Below, in pieces: positions 17,131 to 24,280 of a DNA stretch of 64,000 nucleotides. Made by a program: the position numbers and the translations under genes. The DNA comes from Natrinema amylolyticum. GTDB lineage: Archaea; Halobacteriota; Halobacteria; Halobacteriales; Natrialbaceae. Each line of letters starts with the position of its first letter. The stretch's first letter is position 1. Location: contig NZ_JAIWPJ010000001.1 in the NCBI RefSeq assembly GCF_020515625.1, positions 372,001 through 436,000 of the forward strand, in the 5' to 3' direction. The notes below the pieces were generated by a model that saw only the letters and a program-made list of their open reading frames with translations, did not search any database and was not told the DNA's origin.

Positions 17131-17194
17131 GACGAGGGGCGGCCGCGGGTCGGTCGTTCGCACCGCACAGCCGGTCGGTCGCTGCAGTGGTGGG

Positions 17195-18238
17195 TCAGTC
17201 ATTGGTGTTCCTCCGGGTCTCGGTGTCGTCGGTTCGCCGCTGTCGCTCTTCCGCTGTCGCGTCGTCGTCGGTCCGCCGTTGACGCTGTTCCGTCGTCGTG
17301 TCGTCGTTCTGCCTCCGCTGTCGTTCGTTCCGCCGCTGTCGTTCTCGTTCGATCTCGAACCGCCGGCCGTAGATCCGCTTCCGCGTGGGTGCCGTCGAGA
17401 GCTTCACGCTCTGTGGCACCGTCGAGTAGCGGGCGCCGCCGCCGAGGTCGTTCCGCTCGGTGGGCATCGTCGCCGCCGCCGTCGGGTTCCGCGAGTTCGT
17501 ACTCGTGTCCTGCCGACGCATCTTCTCGCGGTTGAACTCGTAGAGTCGCTCGAACTTCTCGTGGGTCTCGAGCAGCGCCGCCCGGAACGAATCGATCCCC
17601 CGCATCGCCTGCTGCTGGATGGCGGCCTGGTAGGCCTCGGGGTCCTCGGCGACGTCGATGTCGCCCAGCGCTTCCTTCGCCGCGGAGCCGGCGTCCATCC
17701 CGGTGTCGAGAACGCCGTCCTCGTCGTCTCCGAGCAGTCCGTCGCCGTCACCGTCGTCGCCGTTCGCGACGTCCGACACCGCGTCTTCGATCATCCCGGC
17801 GTCGTCGCCGTCCTCGAGGGCGTCCAGGGCGTCGTCCAGTTCGCGTTTGTTCTCCCAGAGGTCGGTCAGATCCGCGGCGTTCCAGGCGTTCAGCAGGTCG
17901 ATCGCGTCGAACAGTTCCGTGAAGTCGACCAGTTCGGTGACGCCGTGGTCCTCGTCCGTCAGCACGTCTGGGATCTCGCCGAGTTCGATCGCGTCGAGGA
18001 GTTCGTCCCCGTCGATCGCGTCCGGCAGTTCGCTCAGATCCATCGCCTCGAGCAGTTCGCCGACCTCTTCGGCGACCCGCACGAGGTTGTCGAGGTCGCC
18101 GACGACCGTCTCGAGGGTGTCGTCGTTGAGGTCGTCGATCGCCTCGCTGTCGCCCAGCGTCTCCTCGAGCCGGCCGAGGCTCTCGGTCGCGTCCTCGAGC
18201 AGCGTTTCGAACGCGTCTTCGGACTCGGCGTCGCTCAT
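17195..18238 (-). CDS. gvpI: GvpI-position protein, greatly enlarged
   Basis: The call rests on operon position between gvpH and gvpJ. At 347 residues it is much longer than the roughly 150-residue GvpI known from Halobacterium. Residues 1-200 are very acidic and helical, rich in leucine (LEETLGDSEAIDDLNDD..., DELLDAIELGEIPDVL). The last 110 residues are strongly basic, as expected for GvpI, and contain several QRR(N/T)DD repeats after KRIYGRRFEIER. It could be a GvpI fused to an extra acidic domain. Its ATG overlaps the gvpH stop. Confidence 0.65.
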   Translation of the reverse strand: MSDAESEDAFETLLEDATESLGRLEETLGDSEAIDDLNDDTLETVVGDLDNLVRVAEEVGELLEAMDLSELPDAIDGDELLDAIELGEIPDVLTDEDHGVTELVDFTELFDAIDLLNAWNAADLTDLWENKRELDDALDALEDGDDAGMIEDAVSDVANGDDGDGDGLLGDDEDGVLDTGMDAGSAAKEALGDIDVAEDPEAYQAAIQQQAMRGIDSFRAALLETHEKFERLYEFNREKMRRQDTSTNSRNPTAAATMPTERNDLGGGARYSTVPQSVKLSTAPTRKRIYGRRFEIERERQRRNERQRRQNDDTTTEQRQRRTDDDATAEERQRRTDDTETRRNTND

Positions 18239-18819
18239 TCGTTCTCCTCCGGCGCGTCGCTATCCCCACCCCCCGCGGGATCGGGGGAGAGCCGGACGGT
18301 GAGCACCCCGTTCTTGATCGTCGCTCTCGAGTCCGGCTCCTGCCAGGGGGCCTCGATGCGATCCAGTTCGGATCCCTCGACGGCGATGACGAGCATCGAG
18401 TCGTCGAAGCCGACCGTGACCTCGTCCGGATCGGCACCGGCGACGTCGACGGTGACGATCAGTTCGTCGTCGTAGGTTCGGGTCGCCACGTTGTGTTCGC
18501 TCGAGGGCCCCGACGATCGGACGCGGCGCTTCCGCGATCGATCGCCGTCCCTGCCCTGCGACCCGTCGCCGCCGAACCGCTCCCGATCGAGCGGCGAGTC
18601 GTCCGCGAGATCGTCGACCGATCGGATCGAGATGTCGTAATCGAAGACCGACCGATCGCTCCGTCGCCGTCCCGAGGTCGACGTCGGACCGCTCTCGAGC
18701 GATTCCAACGCGGACAGCAGGCTCGAGAGCCAGTGGTCGCTCTCGTCGGTGAACCGATCGTCGGTGCTGTGGTCATCGTCCGATTCGTCGCGGTCGTCGT
18801 GCGGGGCACTGTCGCTCAT
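18235..18819 (-). CDS. gvpH: Gas vesicle protein GvpH (Hsp20-like)
   Basis: In this 194-residue protein, residues 1-90 are acidic and disordered. The C-terminal part is an alpha-crystallin/Hsp20 fold: NVATRTYDDELIVTVDVAGADPDEVTVGF, then [12 protein letters not shown], the G-x-L motif strand. GvpH is an accessory chaperone-like protein of haloarchaeal gas vesicles. Its ATG shares one base with the gvpG stop (TAATG), and its own stop overlaps the next gene by 4 nt. Confidence 0.88.
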   Translation of the reverse strand: MSDSAPHDDRDESDDDHSTDDRFTDESDHWLSSLLSALESLESGPTSTSGRRRSDRSVFDYDISIRSVDDLADDSPLDRERFGGDGSQGRDGDRSRKRRVRSSGPSSEHNVATRTYDDELIVTVDVAGADPDEVTVGFDDSMLVIAVEGSELDRIEAPWQEPDSRATIKNGVLTVRLSPDPAGGGDSDAPEENE

Positions 18820-19073
18820 TATCGTTTCACCTCTACGCGGCCGCTCGAGAGCCGTTCGTGAACCTCGCGGGCGGTCTCGAGCTCCGCCTCGAGTTCTTCC
18901 TTGCGGCGCCGGTACTCCGACTCGGAGCGCTCGCCGAGTTCGTACAGCAGCTGGTTCTCTTTGAGTTCGTCCTCGATCGCCTCCACGTCGTACATCTCGT
19001 CGAGCGCGATCGAGTGAAGCGCGTCGACGATGCCGACGAACGGCCGAAACAGGAGGTCATCGAGGATGAACAT
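18819..19073 (-). CDS. gvpG: Gas vesicle protein GvpG
   Basis: This 84-residue protein begins MFILDDLLFRPFVGIVDALHSIA, and a long charged helix follows (DEYxRRKEELEAELETAREVHERL type), typical of GvpG. GvpG is part of the accessory complex with GvpF/L/M. It starts 2 nt after the gvpF stop and overlaps gvpH. Confidence 0.9.
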   Translation of the reverse strand: MFILDDLLFRPFVGIVDALHSIALDEMYDVEAIEDELKENQLLYELGERSESEYRRRKEELEAELETAREVHERLSSGRVEVKR

Positions 19074-19075
19074 GG

Positions 19076-19699
19076 TTACTGTTGGGCTCCGATTTTCACG
19101 TCGACGAAGCTGTAGGGGGCGAACGGCCCGGTGTACTGGACCATGAGGTCGTCGTGCTCGTCCTCGAAGTCGGCGACCGCCTCGTCGAACGCCTCGCGCT
19201 CGTCCTCGTCGACGAGATACGAGCGGTTGAGCACGAGTCGATCGCTGAACAGGTCGTTCTCGACGGACTGTGCGGCGATCGGGTCGAAGCGGTCCGCGAC
19301 CTCGGCCTCGAGCGCCTCCCGGTCGATCTCGGCGTCTTCCTCGCGAACGAGTTTGAGGCCGAGTTCGATCTTCCCCTCGATGTCGTTCATCGCGCGTCGG
19401 AACGCCGGTCGCGCCCCGCGCAGGACGTTCTTCAGCTCTCGGTCGCCCTCGAAGGCCATGCCGAACTGCATGGGAACGATCGTCGTTCCGCCGTCGTACT
19501 CCATGATCTCCCGGAGGACCTCGTCGTGGATCTGGGCGTCCTCGTCGGTCTCCTCGGGGTCGGTCGTGTCGATATCGGAGACGACGGCACCGAGCCGCCG
19601 ATGGGAGATCGTGTAGACGCGCTCGGCACCGGCGACGGCCTCGGTCTCGAACTCGACGGTGTCGGACTCGACGACGCCGTAGACGTACCGGTTACTCAT
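19076..19699 (-). CDS. gvpF: Gas vesicle protein GvpF
   Basis: This 207-residue protein opens MSNRYVYGVVES and closes with LMVQYTGPFAPYSFVDVKIG, the two conserved ends of the GvpF/L family, with the middle motif TTIVPMQFGMAFEGD. GvpF binds GvpA and is thought to prevent premature aggregation. It is the first gene of the leftward operon. A Shine-Dalgarno GGTGAT lies 5 nt upstream of its ATG. Confidence 0.93.
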   Translation of the reverse strand: MSNRYVYGVVESDTVEFETEAVAGAERVYTISHRRLGAVVSDIDTTDPEETDEDAQIHDEVLREIMEYDGGTTIVPMQFGMAFEGDRELKNVLRGARPAFRRAMNDIEGKIELGLKLVREEDAEIDREALEAEVADRFDPIAAQSVENDLFSDRLVLNRSYLVDEDEREAFDEAVADFEDEHDDLMVQYTGPFAPYSFVDVKIGAQQ

Positions 19700-20082
19700 C
19701 GGGAATCACCCGCTGGATAGTCATGACGTGGTCGTACCTCCCTCGCACTCATTAGTCGCCGCCCGTTACGAATCCGTAGCCGAGACCCACGGGTCGATAA
19801 ACGCGTGCGTAATTCGTCGTCTCGAGCGATGATGGGGCGGCTGAATGACATGAGTGTCGATAACGGTGCTCTCAACGACCGACGCTGGCCGCCGGAGCGC
19901 ACTCGAGTATCGTCACAGACGATTGGTCGCGCCGGCGGGTTATCGTAGTGCTTGCAGTCGCAGCCCGTCGTCTCGTTTGTGCCGTAACGCTCCCCTGACG
20001 GCAGTAACGACGGTCGCGGCCCGCTCTGCTTGCAATAGCAGCGCGAGCCGTGTTACGAGCAGACGCTCAAACAGGAGTGTCT
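19700..20082. promoter_or_regulatory. Divergent gvpF / gvpA control region
   Basis: This 383-bp gap separates the two gas-vesicle operons. Leftward, GGTGAT (19705-19710 on the minus strand) is the gvpF ribosome site. Rightward, GGAG at 20074-20077 precedes the gvpA ATG by 5 nt. No strong TATA box stands out; GCAATAGC near 20032 is a weak candidate for gvpA. In Halobacterium and Haloferax this type of region is bound by GvpE, but no gvpE is in the window. Confidence 0.55.
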
Positions 20083-20364
20083 ATGGCACAACGAACACCG
20101 AATTCCTCGAGCCTGGCAGAAGTACTCGACCGCGTCCTCGACAAGGGCGTCGTCATCGACGTCTGGGCGCGAATCTCGGTCGTCGGAATCGAGTTGCTGA
20201 CGATCGAAGCCCGCGTCGTCGTCGCCTCGGTCGACACCTTCCTGCACTACGCGGAGGAGATCGCGAAAATTGAGCAGGCCACGGCGGAGGGCGACCTCGA
20301 CGAACTCGAGGAACTCGAGGTCGAGCCGCGTCCCGAATCGTCACCGAAGTCGACCTCGCAGTAA
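20083..20364 (+). CDS. gvpA: Major gas vesicle structural protein GvpA
   Basis: The 93-residue protein forms the ribbed wall of the vesicle. The core [58 protein letters not shown] matches the very conserved GvpA helix-strand-strand-helix fold (residues 9-66). The C-terminal tail is acidic and somewhat longer than the usual 75-80-residue total. An in-frame start at 20050 is rejected because MAQ is the conserved N-terminus and a GGAG ribosome site precedes it. Confidence 0.96.
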   Translation: MAQRTPNSSSLAEVLDRVLDKGVVIDVWARISVVGIELLTIEARVVVASVDTFLHYAEEIAKIEQATAEGDLDELEELEVEPRPESSPKSTSQ

Positions 20365-20370
20365 CTCCCA

Positions 20371-21405
20371 ATGGCCGACGAGACTTCGCGCAAGCGCAAG
20401 GTCCGTGGCAGGAAGATCACAGCCGATCGCGAGCAGAAGGAGGGTCGCAGAGCGAAGAAAAAGCTCGCGCGAAGGGCACCGAGCGACGGCGACCGAAACG
20501 GCGACAGTCCTCTCTCCGATCCGGCGGACATCGTCCCCGAGCCGTTCGTCGAGACGGACGCCGTCGAATCGCTTCGGGGCCGGATCAACGGCTGGCTCGA
20601 AGCGGATCAGCCGGTGCACCTGATCGGGCCGACGGGCTGTGGGAAGACGGCCCTCGCGCTGTCGGCCGCTGCCGAACGCGACCGGCCGGTCGTCTGGCTC
20701 AACGGTGACGAAGCGATCGACACCGCCGCGCTCGTCGGCTCCCACGCCGGCGGCGAACGCTACGAGGAGAACGACCAGTTCGTCAGCGGGGTCAGCAAGA
20801 AGACCGAGATCGTCCGCGAACGCTGGGTCGACAACCCGCTGTCGGTCGCAGTCCGAGAGGGCGCGACGCTCGTCTACAACGAGTTCTCGCGCAGCGATCC
20901 CGCCGCCCACAACGTGCTCCTCTCGGTCTTCGAGGAGGGCGTCCTCGAGCGACCGGGCAAGCGCGGCGAGGATCGGACGATCGACGTCCACCCCGAATTT
21001 CGGGCGATCTTCACGTCGAACGACGTGGAGTACGCCGGCGTCCACGAGCAACAGGACGCGCTGCTCGACCGGTTCATCGGCGTCCACGTCGACTACTACG
21101 ACGCGGAGACCGAACGTGAAATCGTCGACGCACACGTCGACCTCTCCGCGGACGACATCGCGTCCGTCGTCGAGACGACGCGGGCGCTCCGCGACGAACT
21201 CGAGATCGTCGTCGGCACGCGCGCGGCGATCACCGCCGCGAAGGGACTGACAGTCTTCGACGGCCACGCCGACTCCGAGGAGGACGGCGAGTTCGACGAC
21301 GAGATGGTGACGAACGTCTTCACGGACGTGCTCGCCCCGAAGATCGCCGGCGAAGACGGCGGCGACATCGACGATCTGCGATCGCAGATCAACGAAACGG
21401 TTTAA
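20371..21405 (+). CDS. gvpN: Gas vesicle AAA+ ATPase GvpN
   Basis: This 344-residue MoxR-type AAA+ protein has Walker A GPTGCGKT at residues 86-93, a Walker B-type segment GATLVYNEFSRSDP, and a sensor region RAIFTSNDVEYAG. The first 45 residues are very basic. GvpN enhances vesicle enlargement and is usually encoded next to gvpA, gvpC and gvpO. Here it follows gvpA by 6 nt, with no gvpC between. Confidence 0.93.
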   Translation: MADETSRKRKVRGRKITADREQKEGRRAKKKLARRAPSDGDRNGDSPLSDPADIVPEPFVETDAVESLRGRINGWLEADQPVHLIGPTGCGKTALALSAAAERDRPVVWLNGDEAIDTAALVGSHAGGERYEENDQFVSGVSKKTEIVRERWVDNPLSVAVREGATLVYNEFSRSDPAAHNVLLSVFEEGVLERPGKRGEDRTIDVHPEFRAIFTSNDVEYAGVHEQQDALLDRFIGVHVDYYDAETEREIVDAHVDLSADDIASVVETTRALRDELEIVVGTRAAITAAKGLTVFDGHADSEEDGEFDDEMVTNVFTDVLAPKIAGEDGGDIDDLRSQINETV

Positions 21406-21459
21406 CCACACGGAGGCGATCCCACCGGGACGACCCACGACCGAACCGAATCCAGACCA

Positions 21460-22002
21460 ATGGCCGAAGCCGACACGCAATCACAGGAGCAGTGCAAGGC
21501 TCTCACCGCGGACGGCGAGCGCTGCTCACGGCCGGCCCGAGACGACGGCTTCTGCTACCAACACGACGAGAGTGATCCAACAGTGAGCGACAGTCAGACA
21601 GCCCAAGAGGAAGAACAGGCCGACGAACAGGCCGAGGACGAGGTCGACCAGCCGCAGTCGCGCGGGACGACGACCATGACCGCGGAGGAGGTGACCGATC
21701 CCGACGAGGTCGAGAAGGACGTCGACATCGAGCAGGACGAAATCGCGGGCATTCTAGCGATCCGACAGACCGTCCAGTCGACCGCCGGCCAACTCATCGG
21801 TCACGAGTTCGACGGCGTCAGCGAGATCTCGCCGACCGACGACGGCTGGCGCGCCGTCGTCGAGGTCGTCGAACGCCGCGCCGTCCCCGACACGCAAGAC
21901 ATCATCGGCCGCTACGAAATCGAACTCGACACCGAGGCGACCGTCCACGGCTACCGCCGACTCGACCGCTACCGCCGCGGCGACACCACCGAGTTCGAGT
22001 AA
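21460..22002 (+). CDS. gvpO: Gas vesicle protein GvpO with N-terminal zinc knuckle
   Basis: In this 180-residue protein the conserved GvpO domain fills residues 75-178 (IRQTVQSTAGQLIGHEFDGVSEISPTDDGWRAVVEVVERR..., IGRYEIELD, YRRLDRYRRG). GvpO is essential for vesicle formation in haloarchaea. The N-terminus carries C12, C22, C32 and H35 (CKALTADGERC...GFCYQH), a small zinc-binding type motif, then an acidic linker. It lies 54 nt after gvpN. Confidence 0.9.
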   Translation: MAEADTQSQEQCKALTADGERCSRPARDDGFCYQHDESDPTVSDSQTAQEEEQADEQAEDEVDQPQSRGTTTMTAEEVTDPDEVEKDVDIEQDEIAGILAIRQTVQSTAGQLIGHEFDGVSEISPTDDGWRAVVEVVERRAVPDTQDIIGRYEIELDTEATVHGYRRLDRYRRGDTTEFE

Positions 22003-22067
22003 CGAAGTCGCGCTCGAGCGCCGGTTCGAGCCGGGGCCGAGATGCCGCTCGCCCGAGGCTCGAGTGG

Positions 22068-22135
22068 TGACGCTGTCACCGCGTCGACACTGTCACCGCG
22101 TCGACACTGTCACCGCGTCGACACTGTCACCGCAT
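22068..22135. repeat. Tandem repeat, 4 x 17 bp
   Basis: Units 2 and 3 are identical (CGACACTGTCACCGCGT); unit 4 ends CAT and unit 1 begins TGACG. Each unit carries GTGTC/GTCAC-type half symmetry. The array lies between gvpO and the CHY zinc-finger gene. With no spacers it is not a CRISPR array. Confidence 0.85.
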
Positions 22136-22231
22136 CGCTCACTGCAACCGGTTCCGGTTCGGTTCTCCCCTCCTGATTCGCCGATCGCAACGTCGAAGGC
22201 ATGACCGGTCGTGACGTCGATTCGAACGGCT

Positions 22232-22573
22232 ATGTCGGAGCACCAAGTTCGCGGCGTCGACGTCGGTCCGGAAACCCGGTGTGCCCACTACGACACCGAC
22301 CGCGACGTCGTCGCGTTCAAATTCGCCTGCTGCGAGGACTACTACCCCTGTTATCGCTGCCACGAGGAAACGGCGGACCACGAGGCCGTCCCGTGGCCTC
22401 GAGCCCGGTTCGACGAGCCGTCCGTGCTGTGCGGCGTCTGTGACACTGTACTCACCGTCCCCGACTACCTCGAGTGTGACTACCGCTGTCCGGCCTGCGA
22501 CGCCCCGTTCAATCCCGGCTGTGCGAACCACGCGGCGCTGTACTTCGAGACGGCCGATTCGAACTCGGAGTGA
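22232..22573 (+). CDS. CHY zinc-finger protein
   Basis: This 113-residue protein contains the CHY domain pattern: CAHYDTDRDVVAFKFACCEDYYPCYRCHEE (residues 17-46), then CGVCDTVLTVPDYL, CPAC and the closing CANHAALYF. The Cys/His set binds three zinc ions in relatives. Its role in archaea is not known. I chose MSEHQ at 22232; an in-frame start seven codons earlier is possible. It converges with the membrane HTH gene. Confidence 0.85.
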   Translation: MSEHQVRGVDVGPETRCAHYDTDRDVVAFKFACCEDYYPCYRCHEETADHEAVPWPRARFDEPSVLCGVCDTVLTVPDYLECDYRCPACDAPFNPGCANHAALYFETADSNSE

Positions 22574-22610
22574 AAACTGGCTCGAGACTGCACACGACGA
22601 CCGACGGCGC

Positions 22611-24140
22611 TCAGTCGTCGGCCGGCACCGCTCGCGGGTCGGCGTCCGGTTCGGGGTCGTCGACCAGTGCCGCTTCGACTCGGGGCGGCAGTTCGTTGAC
22701 GATCGAGCGGCCGTCCTTTTCGCGCACGACCAGCTCGTCGTCCTCGAGCGCGGAGAGGTGGTGCGAGACCGTACTGGGATCCCGATCGAGCGCCTCGGCC
22801 AGTCGGCCATTGGGTGCTCGCTCGAGGTCGGCCAGCGTCTCGAGCACCTCGCGTTTGGCCGGTTCCGCGAGAGCGGCCTGCAGTTCGGCGCCCTCGGTCT
22901 CGAGGAAGTACCGACGCTTCCCGTTGAGTTTGATCGGCGTCACCATATCCTCGTCTTCCAGGATCCGGACGTGGTATCGAACCGTCGAGAGGGGGATATC
23001 GGCCCGGTCGCTGACCTGCGAGAGGTAACAGCCGGGCTCGTCCGCGATCGTCTCGTAGATCGCCCGGCGGCGGTCGTGCTCGAGCGGGTCGGAATCGTCG
23101 TACTGGCTGTACCGGAAGAGGGGGAAGAGCTTCCAGAGGTCCGTTCCCGCCCGCCGGAGGGAGTCCGCGTTACGGAGTTGGCTCAGCCAGCCGGCCGTCG
23201 CGGTGCTCGCGCCCCCGGCGGTCCCGGACGCGCTGGCACCGCCCGCCGCCGCGCCGGAGGCGGTGACCGCTCCTAACAGTCCGACCAGCACGGCGTCGGT
23301 CGCCGTCTCGGCAGTTCCGGGCACCGCGGACGAGTCGGCTCCGTCGCCCTCGCTCTCGGCGCTCGCGTTGTCGGCCGTCGATTCGTCGTCGCTCACGCCG
23401 GTGTCGTCGGCGCTCGAGTCCTGTGTTTCCGTCCCGGCCTCGGCCTCGAGAGCGGCGTCGACCCCCGTCTCGTTGGCGGTCGTCTCGACGGCCGGTTCCG
23501 TCCCGTTGACCGCCGCGTCGACCGCATCTTCCGTTCGGTCGGCCGTCGCGTCGACCGCGTCTCCCGTTTCGTCGACCGTCGTATCGACGGCGTCGCCCGT
23601 TTCGCTGACGGTATCGTGGGCCGTTTCGGACGTCTCAGTGCCCGTCGCATCGATCACACCGTCGGAGCCGTCCGAATCGGACGTCTCGTTCTCGACGGTG
23701 TCGGTCGTGCTGTCGGCGGTGTTTCCGACCGTCTCGGTCGTGTTGGTCGTGTCGTCGACGGTCTCGGTCGTATTGTCGGAGGTGTCATCGTCGGAATCGG
23801 CCGTCTCCTCGACGCTATCCGCGGTGCTATCGGTGGTGTCGTCGACGGTATCGGTTGTGTCGTCCGTCGTGTCCTCGCCAGTGTCAGTCGTGTCCTCGCC
23901 GGTGTCGGTCGTGGTATCGGTGGTATTCTCGACAGTGTCGGTCGTACTGTCGGTCCCGTTCTCGAGCGTCGTCTCGTCGCTCTCGAGGTGGGAGTCGTTG
24001 GTCGAGAGCGTGGCCGAACTCGTCAGCGTCGAGTCGTCGCTCGAGACCGCGGCCGCGCCGCTCGCGACGACGCCGGCGAGCACCGCGGTGACGACGAGAC
24101 ACGCGAGCACACGCGTCACGATCGACGAATCCCGTTTCAT
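22611..24140 (-). CDS. Predicted membrane-anchored winged-helix regulator with Thr/Asp-rich stalk
   Basis: In this 509-residue protein, residues 10-32 are a hydrophobic signal (VTRVLACLVVTAVLAGVVAS). Residues 35-290 are low complexity, dominated by Asp, Thr, Glu and Ser with repeats such as DTTDTVDDTT and many N-x-T/S sites. A Gly/Ala-rich hydrophobic helix at about 295-330 (AVLVGLLGAVTASGAAAG) follows. The C-terminal 140 residues hold two winged-helix DNA-binding domains (LSQVSDRADIPLSTVRYHVRIL and GRLAEALDRDPSTVSHHLSAL). The start MKRDSS at 24140 precedes the signal; longer in-frame versions lack sense. A one-component sensor that binds DNA from the membrane is the inference. Confidence 0.75.
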   Translation of the reverse strand: MKRDSSIVTRVLACLVVTAVLAGVVASGAAAVSSDDSTLTSSATLSTNDSHLESDETTLENGTDSTTDTVENTTDTTTDTGEDTTDTGEDTTDDTTDTVDDTTDSTADSVEETADSDDDTSDNTTETVDDTTNTTETVGNTADSTTDTVENETSDSDGSDGVIDATGTETSETAHDTVSETGDAVDTTVDETGDAVDATADRTEDAVDAAVNGTEPAVETTANETGVDAALEAEAGTETQDSSADDTGVSDDESTADNASAESEGDGADSSAVPGTAETATDAVLVGLLGAVTASGAAAGGASASGTAGGASTATAGWLSQLRNADSLRRAGTDLWKLFPLFRYSQYDDSDPLEHDRRRAIYETIADEPGCYLSQVSDRADIPLSTVRYHVRILEDEDMVTPIKLNGKRRYFLETEGAELQAALAEPAKREVLETLADLERAPNGRLAEALDRDPSTVSHHLSALEDDELVVREKDGRSIVNELPPRVEAALVDDPEPDADPRAVPADD

Positions 24141-24250
24141 ACCGGTCGGACGATTATGTGCGGTCGATCGTAATACGTTTTCCCGTTCGTGACAGTACGA
24201 GAATCCGATAGACGGGGTCTCGAGCCGCCGGTGGGGCGGATCCAGCAAGG

Positions 24251-24257
24251 TATTTGA
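24251..24257 (+). promoter_or_regulatory. TATA box of mutS
   Basis: TATTTGA is centred 27 nt before the ATG at 24281, the spacing expected for a leaderless transcript. It supports the 24281 start over a GTG 27 nt upstream. Confidence 0.6.
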
Positions 24258-24280
24258 GCGTCGGGCGGCCGAATTCGGGT

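Noticed and set aside
22010-22060. tRNA-like T-arm (CCGGTTCGAGCCGG) after gvpO
   Set aside because: There is no matching acceptor stem, D-arm or anticodon arm at the right distance; upstream sequence is the gvpO coding region.
22068-22135. Possible CRISPR array
   Set aside because: The 17-bp units are directly adjacent with no spacers, there are only four, and there are no cas genes.
23600-23980. Repetitive DNA as a separate repeat element
   Set aside because: The repeats are in frame and encode the Thr/Asp-rich stalk of the membrane HTH protein.
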